A stretch of DNA of 64,000 nucleotides. Origin: Staphylococcus sp. IVB6240. GTDB lineage: Bacteria > Bacillota > Bacilli > Staphylococcales > Staphylococcaceae. The stretch spans positions 806,001 through 870,000 of the forward strand of contig NZ_CP094718.1 in assembly GCF_025558425.1 (NCBI RefSeq), written 5' to 3'. Below the pieces are notes generated by a model. That model was not told where the DNA came from and did not search any database. It saw only the letters and a program-made list of their open reading frames with translations. The position numbers and the translations under genes were made by a program. Below, piece by piece: positions 37,277-49,438 of this stretch. Numbering within the stretch: the first letter of the stretch is position 1; every line of letters begins with the position of its first letter.

Positions 37277-38047
37277 ATAGATATCTATCAACATTTTCGA
37301 GCTGAAGAACGTCCAACGATAGATAGTTTGTTGGATAAAGTACGAACAGCATCTGAACAATATGCACCAGTACTTACACATTTTTTAGATCCACGAGGAC
37401 AATACATTCTTGAAGTCATTGTTGGAAGTTTTCCAGATATGAAAGTTCATTTTAACGGTGGCTTAAATGCTGAGAGATGTCGTGCCATTGTTGCCCCTGA
37501 CTACTATGTACCAGAAGAAAGTGATTTTGAGTTGAGTGTTATTGAGATTCAATATCCTGAGAAGTTTGTAACACTAGAACATCGTCATATTTTAGGGACA
37601 ATTATGTCATTAGGGATTGAAAGAGAACAAGTAGGTGACATCATTGTTGGTGAAAGTATTCAGTTTGTTTTGACAAATCAGTTAGAATCTTATATCATAA
37701 TGGAATTAACAAAGATTAAAGGTGCATCAGTTAAACTACATGTTGTTTCCTTACAAGATATGGTACAATCAAAAGCGTACTGGCAAACAGTAGATGCAAC
37801 AGTGAGTGCATTACGTTTGGATGTTGTGTTGAAAGAAATGATACATAAATCTCGAACGATTGCAAAAGAACTTGTTCAGCGTAAGCGTGTGAAAGTCAAT
37901 CACACTGTAATCGAAGCTGTCGATTATCAATTGGAGCAGGGAGACTTATTATCCATTCAAGGATATGGAAGAGCGCGCATAACTCATATTGGTGATCGTA
38001 CGAAAAAAGATAAATTGAGAATAACCTATCAAACATTATTTAAATAG
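37277..38047 (+). CDS. S4-domain RNA-binding protein YlmH, apparent AUA start
   Basis: 256 residues if started at ATA 37277. The codons ATA-GAT-ATC-TAT-CAA-CAT read as (M)DIYQHFRAEERPTID, which is the usual YlmH N-terminus. An AGAGGGAG (37261-37268) lies eight bases before ATA and the codon just before ATA is TAA, so no start can be further up. The first standard start (TTG 37328) has no ribosome binding site and removes 17 conserved residues. The C-terminal S4 domain (AKELVQRKRVKVNHT) binds RNA; YlmH proteins rescue stalled large ribosomal subunits. Full length agrees with the family only with the AUA start. Confidence 0.85.
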   Translation: MDIYQHFRAEERPTIDSLLDKVRTASEQYAPVLTHFLDPRGQYILEVIVGSFPDMKVHFNGGLNAERCRAIVAPDYYVPEESDFELSVIEIQYPEKFVTLEHRHILGTIMSLGIEREQVGDIIVGESIQFVLTNQLESYIIMELTKIKGASVKLHVVSLQDMVQSKAYWQTVDATVSALRLDVVLKEMIHKSRTIAKELVQRKRVKVNHTVIEAVDYQLEQGDLLSIQGYGRARITHIGDRTKKDKLRITYQTLFK

Positions 38048-38072
38048 TGTATGATGGAGGAGGACACTTATC

Positions 38073-38672
38073 ATGGCTTATACACCAAGTGAAATTAAAA
38101 ATAAATCATTCACACGAATTAAAAATGGTTTTGAACCGACAGAAGTAGAATCTTACTTGAGTGAATTATCACGTGAGATTGAACGTTTAAGAGAAGATAA
38201 AAAACAATTAGAACAATTTTTAGCTGAACGTGACTCACATATCAAATCATTCAAAGAAGTTGAGAAATCAGTTGGAGAAGCGTTAGTAAGTGCACAACGC
38301 GCTGCAGATGAAACGAAAGCAGCGGCACAAAAAGAACAAGAAGCGATTATTGCTAAGGCGAATGCAGAAGGTGAACACATTGTAAATGATAGCCTTGAAA
38401 AAGCAAGACGTATTTCATTCCAAACTGAAGATATGAAACGTCAATCTAAAGTCTTTCGTTCGCGTTTCAAGATGCTTGTTGAAGCACAGTTAGACTTGTT
38501 AAAGAATGATGATTGGGATTACTTACTCAATTATGATTTAGATGCACAACAAGTGACTGAAGAAAACTTCAAACATCTTAATGAAAAAGACATTACTGAA
38601 GCTGAAAAAGAAAAATCAAAAGAATCACCGGAAAAAACTGAACAAAAAGAAGCAGACAAGCAAGAAAAATAA
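38073..38672 (+). CDS. divIVA: Cell division protein DivIVA
   Basis: 199 residues from ATG 38073 after GGAGGAGG. The membrane-binding N-terminus (MAYTPSEIKNKSFTRIKNGF) and two long coiled coils are present, then a charged tail rich in E/K. It marks curved septal membrane and recruits division and chromosome partners. Last gene of the division group. Confidence 0.96.
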   Translation: MAYTPSEIKNKSFTRIKNGFEPTEVESYLSELSREIERLREDKKQLEQFLAERDSHIKSFKEVEKSVGEALVSAQRAADETKAAAQKEQEAIIAKANAEGEHIVNDSLEKARRISFQTEDMKRQSKVFRSRFKMLVEAQLDLLKNDDWDYLLNYDLDAQQVTEENFKHLNEKDITEAEKEKSKESPEKTEQKEADKQEK

Positions 38673-38679
38673 TTCATCT

Positions 38680-38840
38680 CTATAGCGAGCCAGGGGTGGT
38701 GAGAGCCTGGTAGATGACCTTTTCTTGTATCACTGACTTTTTAAAAATCCATAAATGTTAACGAGAGAACTCTAAGCTGAGTTAATCAGGGTGGTACCGC
38801 GGTATAGCCGTCCCTGTAATTGAGCTTAGAGTTCTTTCTA
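38680..38840 (+). promoter_or_regulatory. T-box riboswitch upstream of ileS
   Basis: The T-box sequence AGGGTGGTACCGCG is at 38788-38801. A terminator GAACTCTAAGCT (38767-38778)/AGCTTAGAGTTC (38823-38834) with TTTCT follows. The upstream stem I contains GGGGTGGTGAGAGCC and a possible isoleucine specifier ATC (38729-38731). Uncharged tRNA-Ile would stabilise the antiterminator and turn on ileS. Confidence 0.93.
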
Positions 38841-38860
38841 GTTAAAGGAGTGTAAAGTAA

Positions 38861-41608
38861 ATGGAGTACAAAGACACATTATTAATGCCAAAAACAAAAT
38901 TTCCAATGCGTGGGGGACTACCAAACAAAGAACCTCAAATCCAGGAAAAATGGCGTGAACAAGATTTATACAATAAATTATTAGCGAAAAATGAAGGGAA
39001 ACCACATTTCATTCTACATGATGGCCCACCTTATGCGAATGGTAACTTACATATGGGACATGCGCTAAATAAAATCTTGAAAGACTTTATTGTCCGTTAT
39101 AAAACAATGCAAGGTTTTTATGCACCATATGTTCCGGGTTGGGACACACATGGTTTACCAATCGAACAAGCCCTAACGAAAAAAGGCGTTAAGCGTAAAG
39201 AAATGTCTACAGCTGAATTCCGTAAAATGTGTGAAGCATTTGCGATGGAACAAATTGAAAATCAAAAAGCAGACTTCCGTCGTTTAGGTGTGAATGGCGA
39301 CTTTGATAATCCATATATCACATTAAAACCAGAATATGAAGCAGCACAAATTCGTGTGTTTGGTGAAATGGCTGACCGTGGATTAATCTATAAAGGTAAA
39401 AAACCTGTTTACTGGTCACCATCAAGTGAATCATCATTAGCAGAAGCAGAAATCGAATATCACGATAAACGTTCAGCATCTATTTATGTTGCATTTGACG
39501 TGAAAGATTCAAAAGGTGTCGTAGATGAAGATGCGAAGTTCATTATCTGGACAACAACACCTTGGACATTACCAGCAAACGTTGCGATCAGTGTACATCC
39601 TGAATTGACATACGTTCAAATGAATGTAGAAGGTACAAAATACATTGTTGCTGAAGCGTTAGTTGATGAAGTTGCAGAACAACTTGGTTGGGATAAAGAA
39701 ACAATCGTACGCGAAAAAGAAGTCAAAGGTTCTGAACTTAAATATGTAGAAGCACAACACCCATTCATCGATCGTGTATCACTTGTGATCAATGGTGAGC
39801 ATGTAACAACAGATGCAGGTACAGGTTGTGTACATACAGCGCCTGGACACGGGGAAGATGACTATATTGTAGGTCAAAAATACGACTTAGAAGTTATTAG
39901 CCCAGTTGATGCAAAAGGTGTTTTCACAGAAGAAGCAGGCCAATTTGAAGGTATGTTCTACGATAAAGCGAATAAAGAAATTACTGAGCTCTTAACAGAA
40001 AAAGGTGCACTTTTAAAACTAGACTTTATTACACATAGTTACCCACATGACTGGCGTACGAAAAAACCAGTTATTTTCAGAGCAACACCACAATGGTTTG
40101 CCTCTATTTCAAAAGTACGTCAAGATATCTTAGATGCCATCGACCAAACAAAATTCAAAGTTGACTGGGGTAAAACACGTATCTACAATATGATTCGTGA
40201 CCGTGGCGAATGGGTTATTTCTCGTCAACGTGTATGGGGTGTACCACTTCCAGTATTCTACGCTGAAAATGGCGACATTATCATGACAAAAGAAACTGTT
40301 TACCACGTGGCTGACTTATTTGAAGAACATGGTTCAAACATCTGGTTCGAACGTGAAGCGAAAGACTTATTACCAGAAGGCTTCACACATCCTGGTAGTC
40401 CAAATGGTATCTTCACAAAAGAAGAAGACATCATGGACGTATGGTTCGACTCAGGATCTTCACACCGTGGTGTATTAGAAACACGTCCAGAATTGAGCTT
40501 CCCAGCAGACATGTACTTAGAAGGTAGTGACCAATATCGTGGTTGGTTCAACTCATCAATTACAACATCAGTTGCAACACGTCAAGTATCACCATATAAA
40601 ATGTTATTATCACATGGTTTCGTTATGGATGGCGAAGGTAAAAAGATGAGTAAATCACTTGGTAACGTGATTGTACCGGATACTATCGTAAAACAAAAAG
40701 GTGCAGACATCGCACGTTTATGGGTAAGTTCAGTAGACTACCTTGCAGACGTTCGTATCTCTGAAGAAATCTTAAAACAAGTGGCAGATGTATACCGTAA
40801 AATCCGTAATACTTTACGTTTCTTACTTGGTAACGTGAGTGACTACAATCCTGAAACAGATAAAGTAGTTGAAAGTGACTTATTAGAAGTGGATCGTTAC
40901 ATCTTAAACCGTCTTCGTGAGTTCACGAATAGCACTTTAGAACACTTTGATAACTATGATTACTTAGATATTTATCAAGAAGTTCAAAACTTTATCAACG
41001 TTGAATTAAGTAACTTCTACTTAGATTATGGTAAAGATATTTTATATATCGAAGCACAATCAGCGCACAAACGTCGTAGCATGCAAACAGTACTTTATGA
41101 AATCTTAGTAAACATGACAAAATTATTAGCACCAATCATTCCTCACACAGCGGATGAGGTTTGGTCACATATTGAACAAGAAACAGTTGAAAGCGTTCAT
41201 TTAACAGATATGCCTAAAGTTGCAGAAGTAGACCAAGCGTTATTAGATAAATGGTCACAGTTCATGGCATTACGAGACGATGTGAACCGTGCCTTAGAAG
41301 CAGCACGTAATGAAAAAGTTATCGGTAAATCTTTAGAGGCGAAAGTCCTTATTGGTAACAGTGAGTCATTTGATACAGTTGAATTCTTAAAAGACTTCAA
41401 TGACTTAAATCAATTATTCATCGTTTCTCAAGTGGAAGTGGTAGATGCACCAGCTGGTCAAGCATACCAATACGCAACAGTTGAAATTGCAAAAGCAGAC
41501 GGTGAGAAATGTGAACGTTGCTGGAACTACAGTGACGATTTAGGTGCAGTAGGCGAGTTAACGCACTTATGTCCACGCTGTCAACAAGTTGTAAAAACAC
41601 TTGGATAA
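38861..41608 (+). CDS. ileS: Isoleucyl-tRNA synthetase
   Basis: 915 residues from ATG 38861 after AAAGGAGTG. Class I motifs: [13 protein letters not shown] (HIGH-like) near 60 and [10 protein letters not shown] (KMSKS). The editing domain is in the middle ([14 protein letters not shown]), the anticodon domain follows, and a C-terminal zinc site CERCWNY...CPRCQQ ends the protein. It is the target of mupirocin; I see no way to judge resistance from the chain alone. Confidence 0.98.
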   Translation: MEYKDTLLMPKTKFPMRGGLPNKEPQIQEKWREQDLYNKLLAKNEGKPHFILHDGPPYANGNLHMGHALNKILKDFIVRYKTMQGFYAPYVPGWDTHGLPIEQALTKKGVKRKEMSTAEFRKMCEAFAMEQIENQKADFRRLGVNGDFDNPYITLKPEYEAAQIRVFGEMADRGLIYKGKKPVYWSPSSESSLAEAEIEYHDKRSASIYVAFDVKDSKGVVDEDAKFIIWTTTPWTLPANVAISVHPELTYVQMNVEGTKYIVAEALVDEVAEQLGWDKETIVREKEVKGSELKYVEAQHPFIDRVSLVINGEHVTTDAGTGCVHTAPGHGEDDYIVGQKYDLEVISPVDAKGVFTEEAGQFEGMFYDKANKEITELLTEKGALLKLDFITHSYPHDWRTKKPVIFRATPQWFASISKVRQDILDAIDQTKFKVDWGKTRIYNMIRDRGEWVISRQRVWGVPLPVFYAENGDIIMTKETVYHVADLFEEHGSNIWFEREAKDLLPEGFTHPGSPNGIFTKEEDIMDVWFDSGSSHRGVLETRPELSFPADMYLEGSDQYRGWFNSSITTSVATRQVSPYKMLLSHGFVMDGEGKKMSKSLGNVIVPDTIVKQKGADIARLWVSSVDYLADVRISEEILKQVADVYRKIRNTLRFLLGNVSDYNPETDKVVESDLLEVDRYILNRLREFTNSTLEHFDNYDYLDIYQEVQNFINVELSNFYLDYGKDILYIEAQSAHKRRSMQTVLYEILVNMTKLLAPIIPHTADEVWSHIEQETVESVHLTDMPKVAEVDQALLDKWSQFMALRDDVNRALEAARNEKVIGKSLEAKVLIGNSESFDTVEFLKDFNDLNQLFIVSQVEVVDAPAGQAYQYATVEIAKADGEKCERCWNYSDDLGAVGELTHLCPRCQQVVKTLG

Positions 41609-41639
41609 GAAAAAATTAAAATTAAAGATTAATAAGGGG

Positions 41640-41679
41640 CTCCTTTTGAACAACGTATTGTTTAAAGGGGCTTCTTTTA
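41640..41679 (+). terminator. Terminator after ileS
   Basis: CTCCTTTTGAAC and GTTTAAAGGGG pair over 11 positions with three G-U pairs around AACGTATT, followed by CTTCTTTTA. Confidence 0.7.
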
Positions 41680-41864
41680 GTTAGAAACAATGTTAAAAAT
41701 GACATTTTTTACATGTATAAAGGAATATACGAATGATTGATAATTAGTAAAAATAAATTAATAAAAATTGAATTTATAATATTATTAAGTTGTTGTTGAC
41801 GCTGATATTGGCTGAGTATATTATCTTATTAAGTACTTAATAAAATTTGTGTTAATACAAAATT

Positions 41865-42200
41865 TTGGAGCTGAATGGTATAAAGCTAATTAGAAAAATT
41901 TTCATTGTAATAATAGTTTCTTTTTTAGTTGTAGAAGTAATCGATTATTCAAGGGAAGAGAAATTGGATCGCAATGTCACTTCTCTTAAAGCTATCAACC
42001 ATTTTAATTTTGAAAATACTGCACAGGCAAGAGGGAAAATTAAAATGGGCAGAGAACTTAGAAATAAAGCCAGACAAAATGGTAGAGTAAAATCCACCGG
42101 TAAATATAGAAATGGTCGAAAAACTATAAAACACACACCTAGTAAAAAACATAAAGTTGGAAAAAAACAAGAGGATCTAACAAAAAGAGGAAATAAATGA
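41865..42200 (+). CDS. Unknown small membrane protein with basic tail
   Basis: Up to 111 residues, starting at TTG 41865 or a little later. GGAG lies at 41867-41870, so a start near ATA 41880 would be better placed; the true start is open. One hydrophobic segment (IFIVIIVSFLVVEVI) is followed by a soluble part with many K/R/G (MGRELRNKARQNGRVKSTGK). The end overlaps ATG 42197 (ATGA), so it is coupled to the next gene. Very AT-rich DNA, unlike the flanking housekeeping genes, suggests acquisition by transfer. I recognise no family. Confidence 0.55.
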   Translation: MELNGIKLIRKIFIVIIVSFLVVEVIDYSREEKLDRNVTSLKAINHFNFENTAQARGKIKMGRELRNKARQNGRVKSTGKYRNGRKTIKHTPSKKHKVGKKQEDLTKRGNK

Positions 42201-43068
42201 TTACTTTAACCAAACATATAGAAAAAAATATGCACATTTTATTAAACGAATAGATGACTATATCAAGTGGCTTAATCTTCATCGTCAGTTTAAAGAACCA
42301 ATAGAAATAATTGTTCATGACCATCTTATTCTGTCATACGGCTATTTATATGATTGTCATGTAGATATGAAAGATAGAAAAATTTATTATTCTTTATATG
42401 ATATCGAACGAGATATGAAAAAGAAAAAAGAGTTAGAGCAGGATGTATTCATATCAATTATTTTTGATGTACTAGGAGACTTAGCTTTACAAATTAGTAA
42501 GTTTTATGTAATGGATCAAGAAGATTGTGATGCTCAAGAATACATTCGTCAGTATTCACAATATGAAAAAAGAATGTATCAAGAAAAAGAAGCGATGTTT
42601 CATCAATATATCTTTATGACACCTATGTATCAAAGACACTTAAAACATGGGTTGAAAATTAAATATAAAAAAGACATGCCTAAGAGAATTATTAAAATGG
42701 TGCAATTGTTTGAAACGTTTTTGGACCAACAATTGAAGTTCCCAATTCGTTTGACGATTACATTTACAAAGAAAAATTTAAAACATTGTGATGGTTATAT
42801 TGAATTACCACATCGTTTAGCAATGTACCCTAAAATAAAAGTATCATTGCAAGATTATCGATGTATAAAGAAATCACATGGAACTCATGCTGCTGTGTTA
42901 AATATATTAGAAATTTTAGCTCATGAAATAGGACACTATCATGAATATATTAATGGTATGTGGTTTGAAGATGAACTTCAAAGTGAAGATTATGCGAATG
43001 ACTTTGGACAGAAAATATTACAATTATTTTTTGATGACTTTCATGACCTAATTTTTAAAGAAAAGTAA
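42197..43068 (+). CDS. Unknown HEXXH protein (metallopeptidase-like), 5' part out of frame
   Basis: The main frame is open from 42181 to 43068. The first in-frame ATG is 42367, giving 233 residues, but the 62 upstream codons look coding. ATG 42197 has a well-placed AGAGG and overlaps the previous stop, yet is in another frame and stops after 19 residues. A run of seven A at 42222-42228 could join the frames by a -1 shift or an indel. The C-terminal part has AHEIGHYHEY and a later ED-ANDFG, a gluzincin or ImmA/IrrE-like zinc site. The role of the gene pair is unknown. Confidence 0.6.
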
Positions 43069-43103
43069 AACAGTGACTTAAAAATATGAAATAATATTAA
43101 ATT

Positions 43104-43148
43104 AAGACAGATAAGTGAATGCAGAAAAACACTTATCTGTCTTTCTTT
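43104..43148 (+). terminator. Strong terminator after the HEXXH gene
   Basis: AAGACAGATAAGTG and CACTTATCTGTCTT form a perfect 14-bp stem with a 12-base loop, followed by TCTTTA. A further perfect palindrome arm pair CCACATAT/ATATGTGG lies at 43176-43206; the remaining spacer to 43437 shows no gene. Confidence 0.85.
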
Positions 43149-43393
43149 ATGGACTTAATACGCACCATTAACCATCCACATATCATTTCATACTAAATAT
43201 ATGTGGAATAAAGTAAAAAGTATTGGAAATTTGGATAAATACTATAATTACCGAGTTACAATATTATTGTGAATTTAGCTTTTATATTAATTACATTTAT
43301 TTTAATGATGTATAACAATTAAAGAAAAAATTTTTGGTTCTACGTTTTCGTATGCATGATTGTATATGATAAGTACCTTTCTTCTTTGCCAAA

Positions 43394-43402
43394 TGGTATA
43401 AT
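43394..43402 (+). promoter_or_regulatory. Extended -10 promoter of lspA
   Basis: TGGTATAAT at 43394-43402, 36 bases before the ATG, with only a weak -35. Confidence 0.55.
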
Positions 43403-43437
43403 ATAGCAATGAATCCATATAGAAAGGATTAATTTGG

Positions 43438-43923
43438 ATGAAACGACACTATTATATCGGGCTATCGCTTACAATACTGATCATCGTATTAATCGCAGAT
43501 CAGTTGACAAAATGGGTAATTGCGACACAAATGACGATCGGTGAATCATTTAATGTGATTCCCAACTTCCTGTCTATAACGTCACATCGTAATGACGGTG
43601 CTGCTTGGGGCATTTTAAGTGGACAGATGTACTTTTTCTACCTGATTACGATTGTGATTATTATCGCACTCATTGTATTTTATATTAAAGAAGCTAAAGA
43701 TCATATGTTAATGCAAGTTGCAATCAGCTTATTACTTGGAGGCGCCATTGGGAATTTTATAGATCGACTATTAAATGGCCAAGTGGTGGACTTTGTAGAT
43801 ACGAATATTTTTGGTTATGATTTTCCGATTTTCAATATTGCTGATGCGAGCTTGACAATAGGGGTAGTAATTCTTGTCATTATCCTATTAACAGATAAAT
43901 CAAACGATAAGAGAAAGGTGTAA
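43438..43923 (+). CDS. lspA: Lipoprotein signal peptidase
   Basis: 161 residues from ATG 43438 after AAAGGAT. Four membrane segments. Motifs LIADQLTKWVI, SHRNDGAAWGI, GAIGNFIDRLLNGQVVDFV and FPIFNIADASLTIGV are present; the two catalytic aspartates lie in NFIDR and NIADA. It cuts the signal peptide of prolipoproteins before the lipidated cysteine. Shorter by two residues than the S. aureus enzyme. Confidence 0.97.
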   Translation: MKRHYYIGLSLTILIIVLIADQLTKWVIATQMTIGESFNVIPNFLSITSHRNDGAAWGILSGQMYFFYLITIVIIIALIVFYIKEAKDHMLMQVAISLLLGGAIGNFIDRLLNGQVVDFVDTNIFGYDFPIFNIADASLTIGVVILVIILLTDKSNDKRKV

Positions 43924-43926
43924 TTT

Positions 43927-44844
43927 ATGGAACAACATCAATTTAAAATTGAAGATGCGACACATCATTTACAACGTATTGATAAAGTGTTACCGAGTTT
44001 CAATGGTGACTGGTCGCGTAGTCAGATTCAAGATTGGATCAAAGAAGGTTTAGTGGCGGTAAATGGTAAGCCAGTTAAATCAAACTATAAGCTGAAGTTA
44101 GACGATCAAGTCGTTGTAACAGAAAAAGAAGTGGTTGAAGCAGATATTCAACCTGAAAATTTAAATTTAGATATTTATTATGAAGATGAAGATGTTGCAA
44201 TTGTATACAAACCAAAAGGAATGGTGGTACATCCATCAGCAGGACATTACTCAGGAACACTTGTGAATGGTCTGATGTATCAAATTAAAGACTTATCGGG
44301 GATCAATGGAGAGATTCGCCCAGGTATTGTTCACCGTATCGATAAAGACACGTCTGGTTTATTGATGATTGCGAAAAACGATGTTGCACACCGAGCACTT
44401 GTAGAGCAATTAATGGCAAAGACAGTTACAAGAAAATATACAGCACTTGTACATGGTCATATTCCACATGAATTCGGTACGATTGATGCACCGATTGGTC
44501 GTAATAAAAATGACCGACAATCAATGGCTGTTGAAGATGACGGTAAGCCAGCAATCACGCACTTTAATGTTTTAGAAAACTTTAAAAACCATACGTTGGT
44601 ATCTTGTCAATTAGAAACAGGACGTACGCACCAAATTCGTGTACATATGAAATATATTGGGTATCCATTAGTTGGAGATCCAAAATATGGTCCAAAGAAA
44701 ACACCTGAGATTGGTGGACAAGCATTACATGCCGGTGTGATTGGCTTTGAACATCCACGAACTGGTGAATATATTGAGCGTACTGCACCGCTTCCTGAAG
44801 AATTCGAAGCGGTCATTGAACAAGCGCGCCGTGAAGAAATCTAA
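43927..44844 (+). CDS. RluA/RluD family rRNA pseudouridine synthase
   Basis: 305 residues from ATG 43927, three bases after the lspA stop. An N-terminal S4 domain (SQIQDWIKEGLVAVNGKPVK) is followed by the synthase domain with the catalytic aspartate in HRIDKDTSGLLMIAKN, and RTHQIRVHMKYIGYPLVGDPKYG. It should make pseudouridines in 23S rRNA. Gene order lspA-rluD-type-pyrR is the usual one in Firmicutes. Confidence 0.94.
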   Translation: MEQHQFKIEDATHHLQRIDKVLPSFNGDWSRSQIQDWIKEGLVAVNGKPVKSNYKLKLDDQVVVTEKEVVEADIQPENLNLDIYYEDEDVAIVYKPKGMVVHPSAGHYSGTLVNGLMYQIKDLSGINGEIRPGIVHRIDKDTSGLLMIAKNDVAHRALVEQLMAKTVTRKYTALVHGHIPHEFGTIDAPIGRNKNDRQSMAVEDDGKPAITHFNVLENFKNHTLVSCQLETGRTHQIRVHMKYIGYPLVGDPKYGPKKTPEIGGQALHAGVIGFEHPRTGEYIERTAPLPEEFEAVIEQARREEI

Positions 44845-44854
44845 TAATAATTAT

Positions 44855-44900
44855 GAGGTTCTATGAAAGGCATGTGTCCTTAACTTAGAACTTCTTTTTT
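44855..44900 (+). terminator. Terminator after the pseudouridine synthase gene
   Basis: GAGGTTCTA and TAGAACTTC pair over 9 positions (one G-U), followed by TTTTTT. Confidence 0.8.
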
Positions 44901-44997
44901 CATAGTCGTAGTAAACGAAACGGGTGACCGTCTATACTTTACCGAGCACTAAATTTTAATATTTTATGATTTATTTGTAATGTTTTCTCAAATCCTT

Positions 44998-45026
44998 TTG
45001 ACAAAGCACGCGAAAAACGATAAGAT
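44998..45026 (+). promoter_or_regulatory. Promoter of the pyr operon
   Basis: TTGACA (44998-45003), 17 bases, TAAGAT (45021-45026). Expected start near 45033. Confidence 0.85.
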
Positions 45027-45032
45027 AGTACC

Positions 45033-45210
45033 AGCAAAACAAACAAAACGATAACGTCTTTAACTGGGAGTCCAGAGAGGCTCAAAAGACATGAAATATA
45101 CGAATTGAAGCAATGGCTAATAGTAGATTGACGTACGAGAGACGGATATCTATACATATAGAGCGATTGTACTTTGAGTAAACTCATGTCTGATAGGCGT
45201 GAGTTTTTTT
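45033..45210 (+). promoter_or_regulatory. PyrR attenuator upstream of pyrR
   Basis: The leader contains the PyrR-binding motif GTCCAGAGAGGCT (45070-45082). A terminator ACTCATG (45182-45188)/CGTGAGT (45198-45204) with seven T follows. PyrR with UMP would hold the anti-antiterminator and let the terminator form. Confidence 0.88.
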
Positions 45211-45231
45211 GTATGCCAAGGAGGGATTACG

Positions 45232-45756
45232 GTGACAAGTCGGATCATTTTAGATGAATCTGCAATTAATCGTACGTTAACACGCATTGCTCATGAAATC
45301 TTAGAGTATAACAAAGGTCCAGAAAACCTTGTATTATTAGGCGTGAAAACACGTGGTGAATTTTTGGCGAATCGCATTCAACAAAAAATCCAGCAGATTG
45401 AAGATGCACATGTGCCAACAGGGACAATCGATATTACGAGCTTCCGTGATGATAAACACACGCGTCATGTGGTTAATGACAAAACATATCAAATTGACAC
45501 AGATTTAACGGATCGCGTTGTCATTATTGTGGATGATGTGTTGTATACAGGTCGAACAGTTCGTGCTTCATTAGATGCCATTTTATTACATAGCCGTCCA
45601 CAAAAAATTGGTTTGGCGACACTTGTAGATCGTGGCCATCGTGAGTTACCGATACGTGCAGATTTTGTAGGAAAGAATATCCCAACGTCACGTGATGAAT
45701 CCGTGAATGTTTATTTAACAGAAATAGACGATCGCAATGCGGTTGAAATTACATAG
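45232..45756 (+). CDS. pyrR: PyrR, pyr operon attenuation protein / uracil phosphoribosyltransferase
   Basis: 174 residues from GTG 45232 after AAGGAGGG; the frame is open upstream to 45199 but that lies in the terminator. The PRPP loop [21 protein letters not shown] and [22 protein letters not shown] are typical PyrR. It binds pyr mRNA in response to UMP and also has minor uracil phosphoribosyltransferase activity. Confidence 0.97.
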   Translation: MTSRIILDESAINRTLTRIAHEILEYNKGPENLVLLGVKTRGEFLANRIQQKIQQIEDAHVPTGTIDITSFRDDKHTRHVVNDKTYQIDTDLTDRVVIIVDDVLYTGRTVRASLDAILLHSRPQKIGLATLVDRGHRELPIRADFVGKNIPTSRDESVNVYLTEIDDRNAVEIT

Positions 45757-45776
45757 AACCTTTTAATTCAGTACGA

Positions 45777-45936
45777 GAGACTGGCAAAGGTATGCGACGA
45801 CAATTGAAGGACTATCTGAAATCATTGGAAAGCCAGATTTGGAACATCTGTATCCAAATCGATGAAGGCAGATACATACCTGACAAATTCGTCCAGCCCC
45901 AGTCTCTTAACGAATCAAGTTAAGGGACTTTTTTTA
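45777..45936 (+). promoter_or_regulatory. Second terminator/antiterminator leader, before pyrP
   Basis: The terminator AGTCTCTTAAC (45901-45911)/GTTAAGGGACT (45919-45929) with TTTTTTT is strong. GAGACTGG at 45777-45784 is the exact complement of CCAGTCTC at 45899-45906, so it can form an antiterminator. A third pair GGTATG/CATACC closes the middle. The usual CCAGAGAGG loop is not evident, only CGAGAGAC. Confidence 0.75.
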
Positions 45937-45955
45937 TAACGAAAGGAAGAACAAC

Positions 45956-48146
<2,191 letters not shown>

Positions 48147-48160
48147 AGGAGCGAAAAAAC

Positions 48161-49438
48161 ATGAAATTAATTAAAAACGCACAAATTTTAGAAGCAGGAT
48201 CATTAAAAAAGGTAGATGTCTTGATCGAAGGTAAAAAAGTAAAACAAATTGCACCAGCGATTGAAGCAACAGACGATATGACTGTGATTGATGCGAAAGG
48301 TCAATTTTTAGCACCAGGATTTGTAGATGTACATGTTCATTTAAGAGAACCAGGTGGCGAACATAAAGAAACAATTGAAACGGGAACACTTGCAGCAGCA
48401 CGTGGTGGATTTACAACAGTATGTCCAATGCCAAATACAAAACCTGTTCCAGACTCAGTTGAAAATATGGATAGATTGAACCAATTAATTTCAGATAATG
48501 CGCATGTTCGTGTATTACCGTATGCGGCGATTACAGAACGTCAAGCGGGTAAACAACATGTCGACTTTAAGGCATTAACAGAAGAAGGTGCCTTTGCCTT
48601 TACTGATGATGGGGTCGGTGTACAAGAAGCAGCGATGATGTATGAAGCGATGCAAAAAGCAAAAGAACAAGGTAAAGCCATCGTGGCACACTGTGAAGAC
48701 AATAGCTTGATCTATGGTGGGGCGATGCACGAAGCTAAGCGCAGTGCAGAGTTAGGTATTCCAGGAATTCCGAATATTTGTGAATCTGTTCAAATTGCTC
48801 GAGATGTCTTACTCAGTGAAGCGACAGGTTGTCATTACCATGTTTGTCACGTTTCTACAAAAGAAAGTGTACGCGTGATTCGTGATGCGAAACGTGCAGG
48901 TATTCATGTAACTGCAGAAGTCACACCACATCACTTACTTTTAACAGAAGAAGATGTACCTGGAGATAATGCAATGTATAAAATGAATCCACCATTGCGT
49001 AGCCAAGCGGATAAAGAAGCGTTAATTCAAGGCCTACTCGATGGCACAATTGATTGTATTGCAACAGACCATGCACCACATGCTGCAGATGAAAAAGCTC
49101 AAACAATGACACGTGCACCATTTGGTATTGTCGGCAGTGAAACAGCATTTCCGTTATTATATACACACTATGTGAAAACAGGTGAATGGACATTACAACA
49201 ATTGGTCGATTACTTAACAATCAAACCAGCGGAAACATTCAACTTACCATACGGGTGCTTAGCAGAAGGTGAATTGGCTGACTTAACTTTAATCAACTTA
49301 GAAGATGAATTTGAAATTAAAGCAGAAGATTTCTTATCTAAAGCATCAAACACACCATTCTTAGGCGAAAAGGTATACGGAAATCCAGTGCTAACAATGG
49401 TAGAAGGCGACATTCGATATGAGGGGGAACACGCATAA
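48161..49438 (+). CDS. pyrC: Dihydroorotase
   Basis: 425 residues from ATG 48161 after AAAGGAGCG. Zinc ligands are visible in [31 protein letters not shown] and [12 protein letters not shown]. Amidohydrolase fold, class I. It closes carbamoyl aspartate to dihydroorotate. The stop TAATG overlaps carA. Confidence 0.98.
   Translation: MKLIKNAQILEAGSLKKVDVLIEGKKVKQIAPAIEATDDMTVIDAKGQFLAPGFVDVHVHLREPGGEHKETIETGTLAAARGGFTTVCPMPNTKPVPDSVENMDRLNQLISDNAHVRVLPYAAITERQAGKQHVDFKALTEEGAFAFTDDGVGVQEAAMMYEAMQKAKEQGKAIVAHCEDNSLIYGGAMHEAKRSAELGIPGIPNICESVQIARDVLLSEATGCHYHVCHVSTKESVRVIRDAKRAGIHVTAEVTPHHLLLTEEDVPGDNAMYKMNPPLRSQADKEALIQGLLDGTIDCIATDHAPHAADEKAQTMTRAPFGIVGSETAFPLLYTHYVKTGEWTLQQLVDYLTIKPAETFNLPYGCLAEGELADLTLINLEDEFEIKAEDFLSKASNTPFLGEKVYGNPVLTMVEGDIRYEGEHA

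Noticed and set aside
43176..43206. CCACATAT/ATATGTGG palindrome as an operator
   Set aside because: The arms are perfect, but it lies about 190 bases from the lspA promoter and has no T-run, so no role can be supported.
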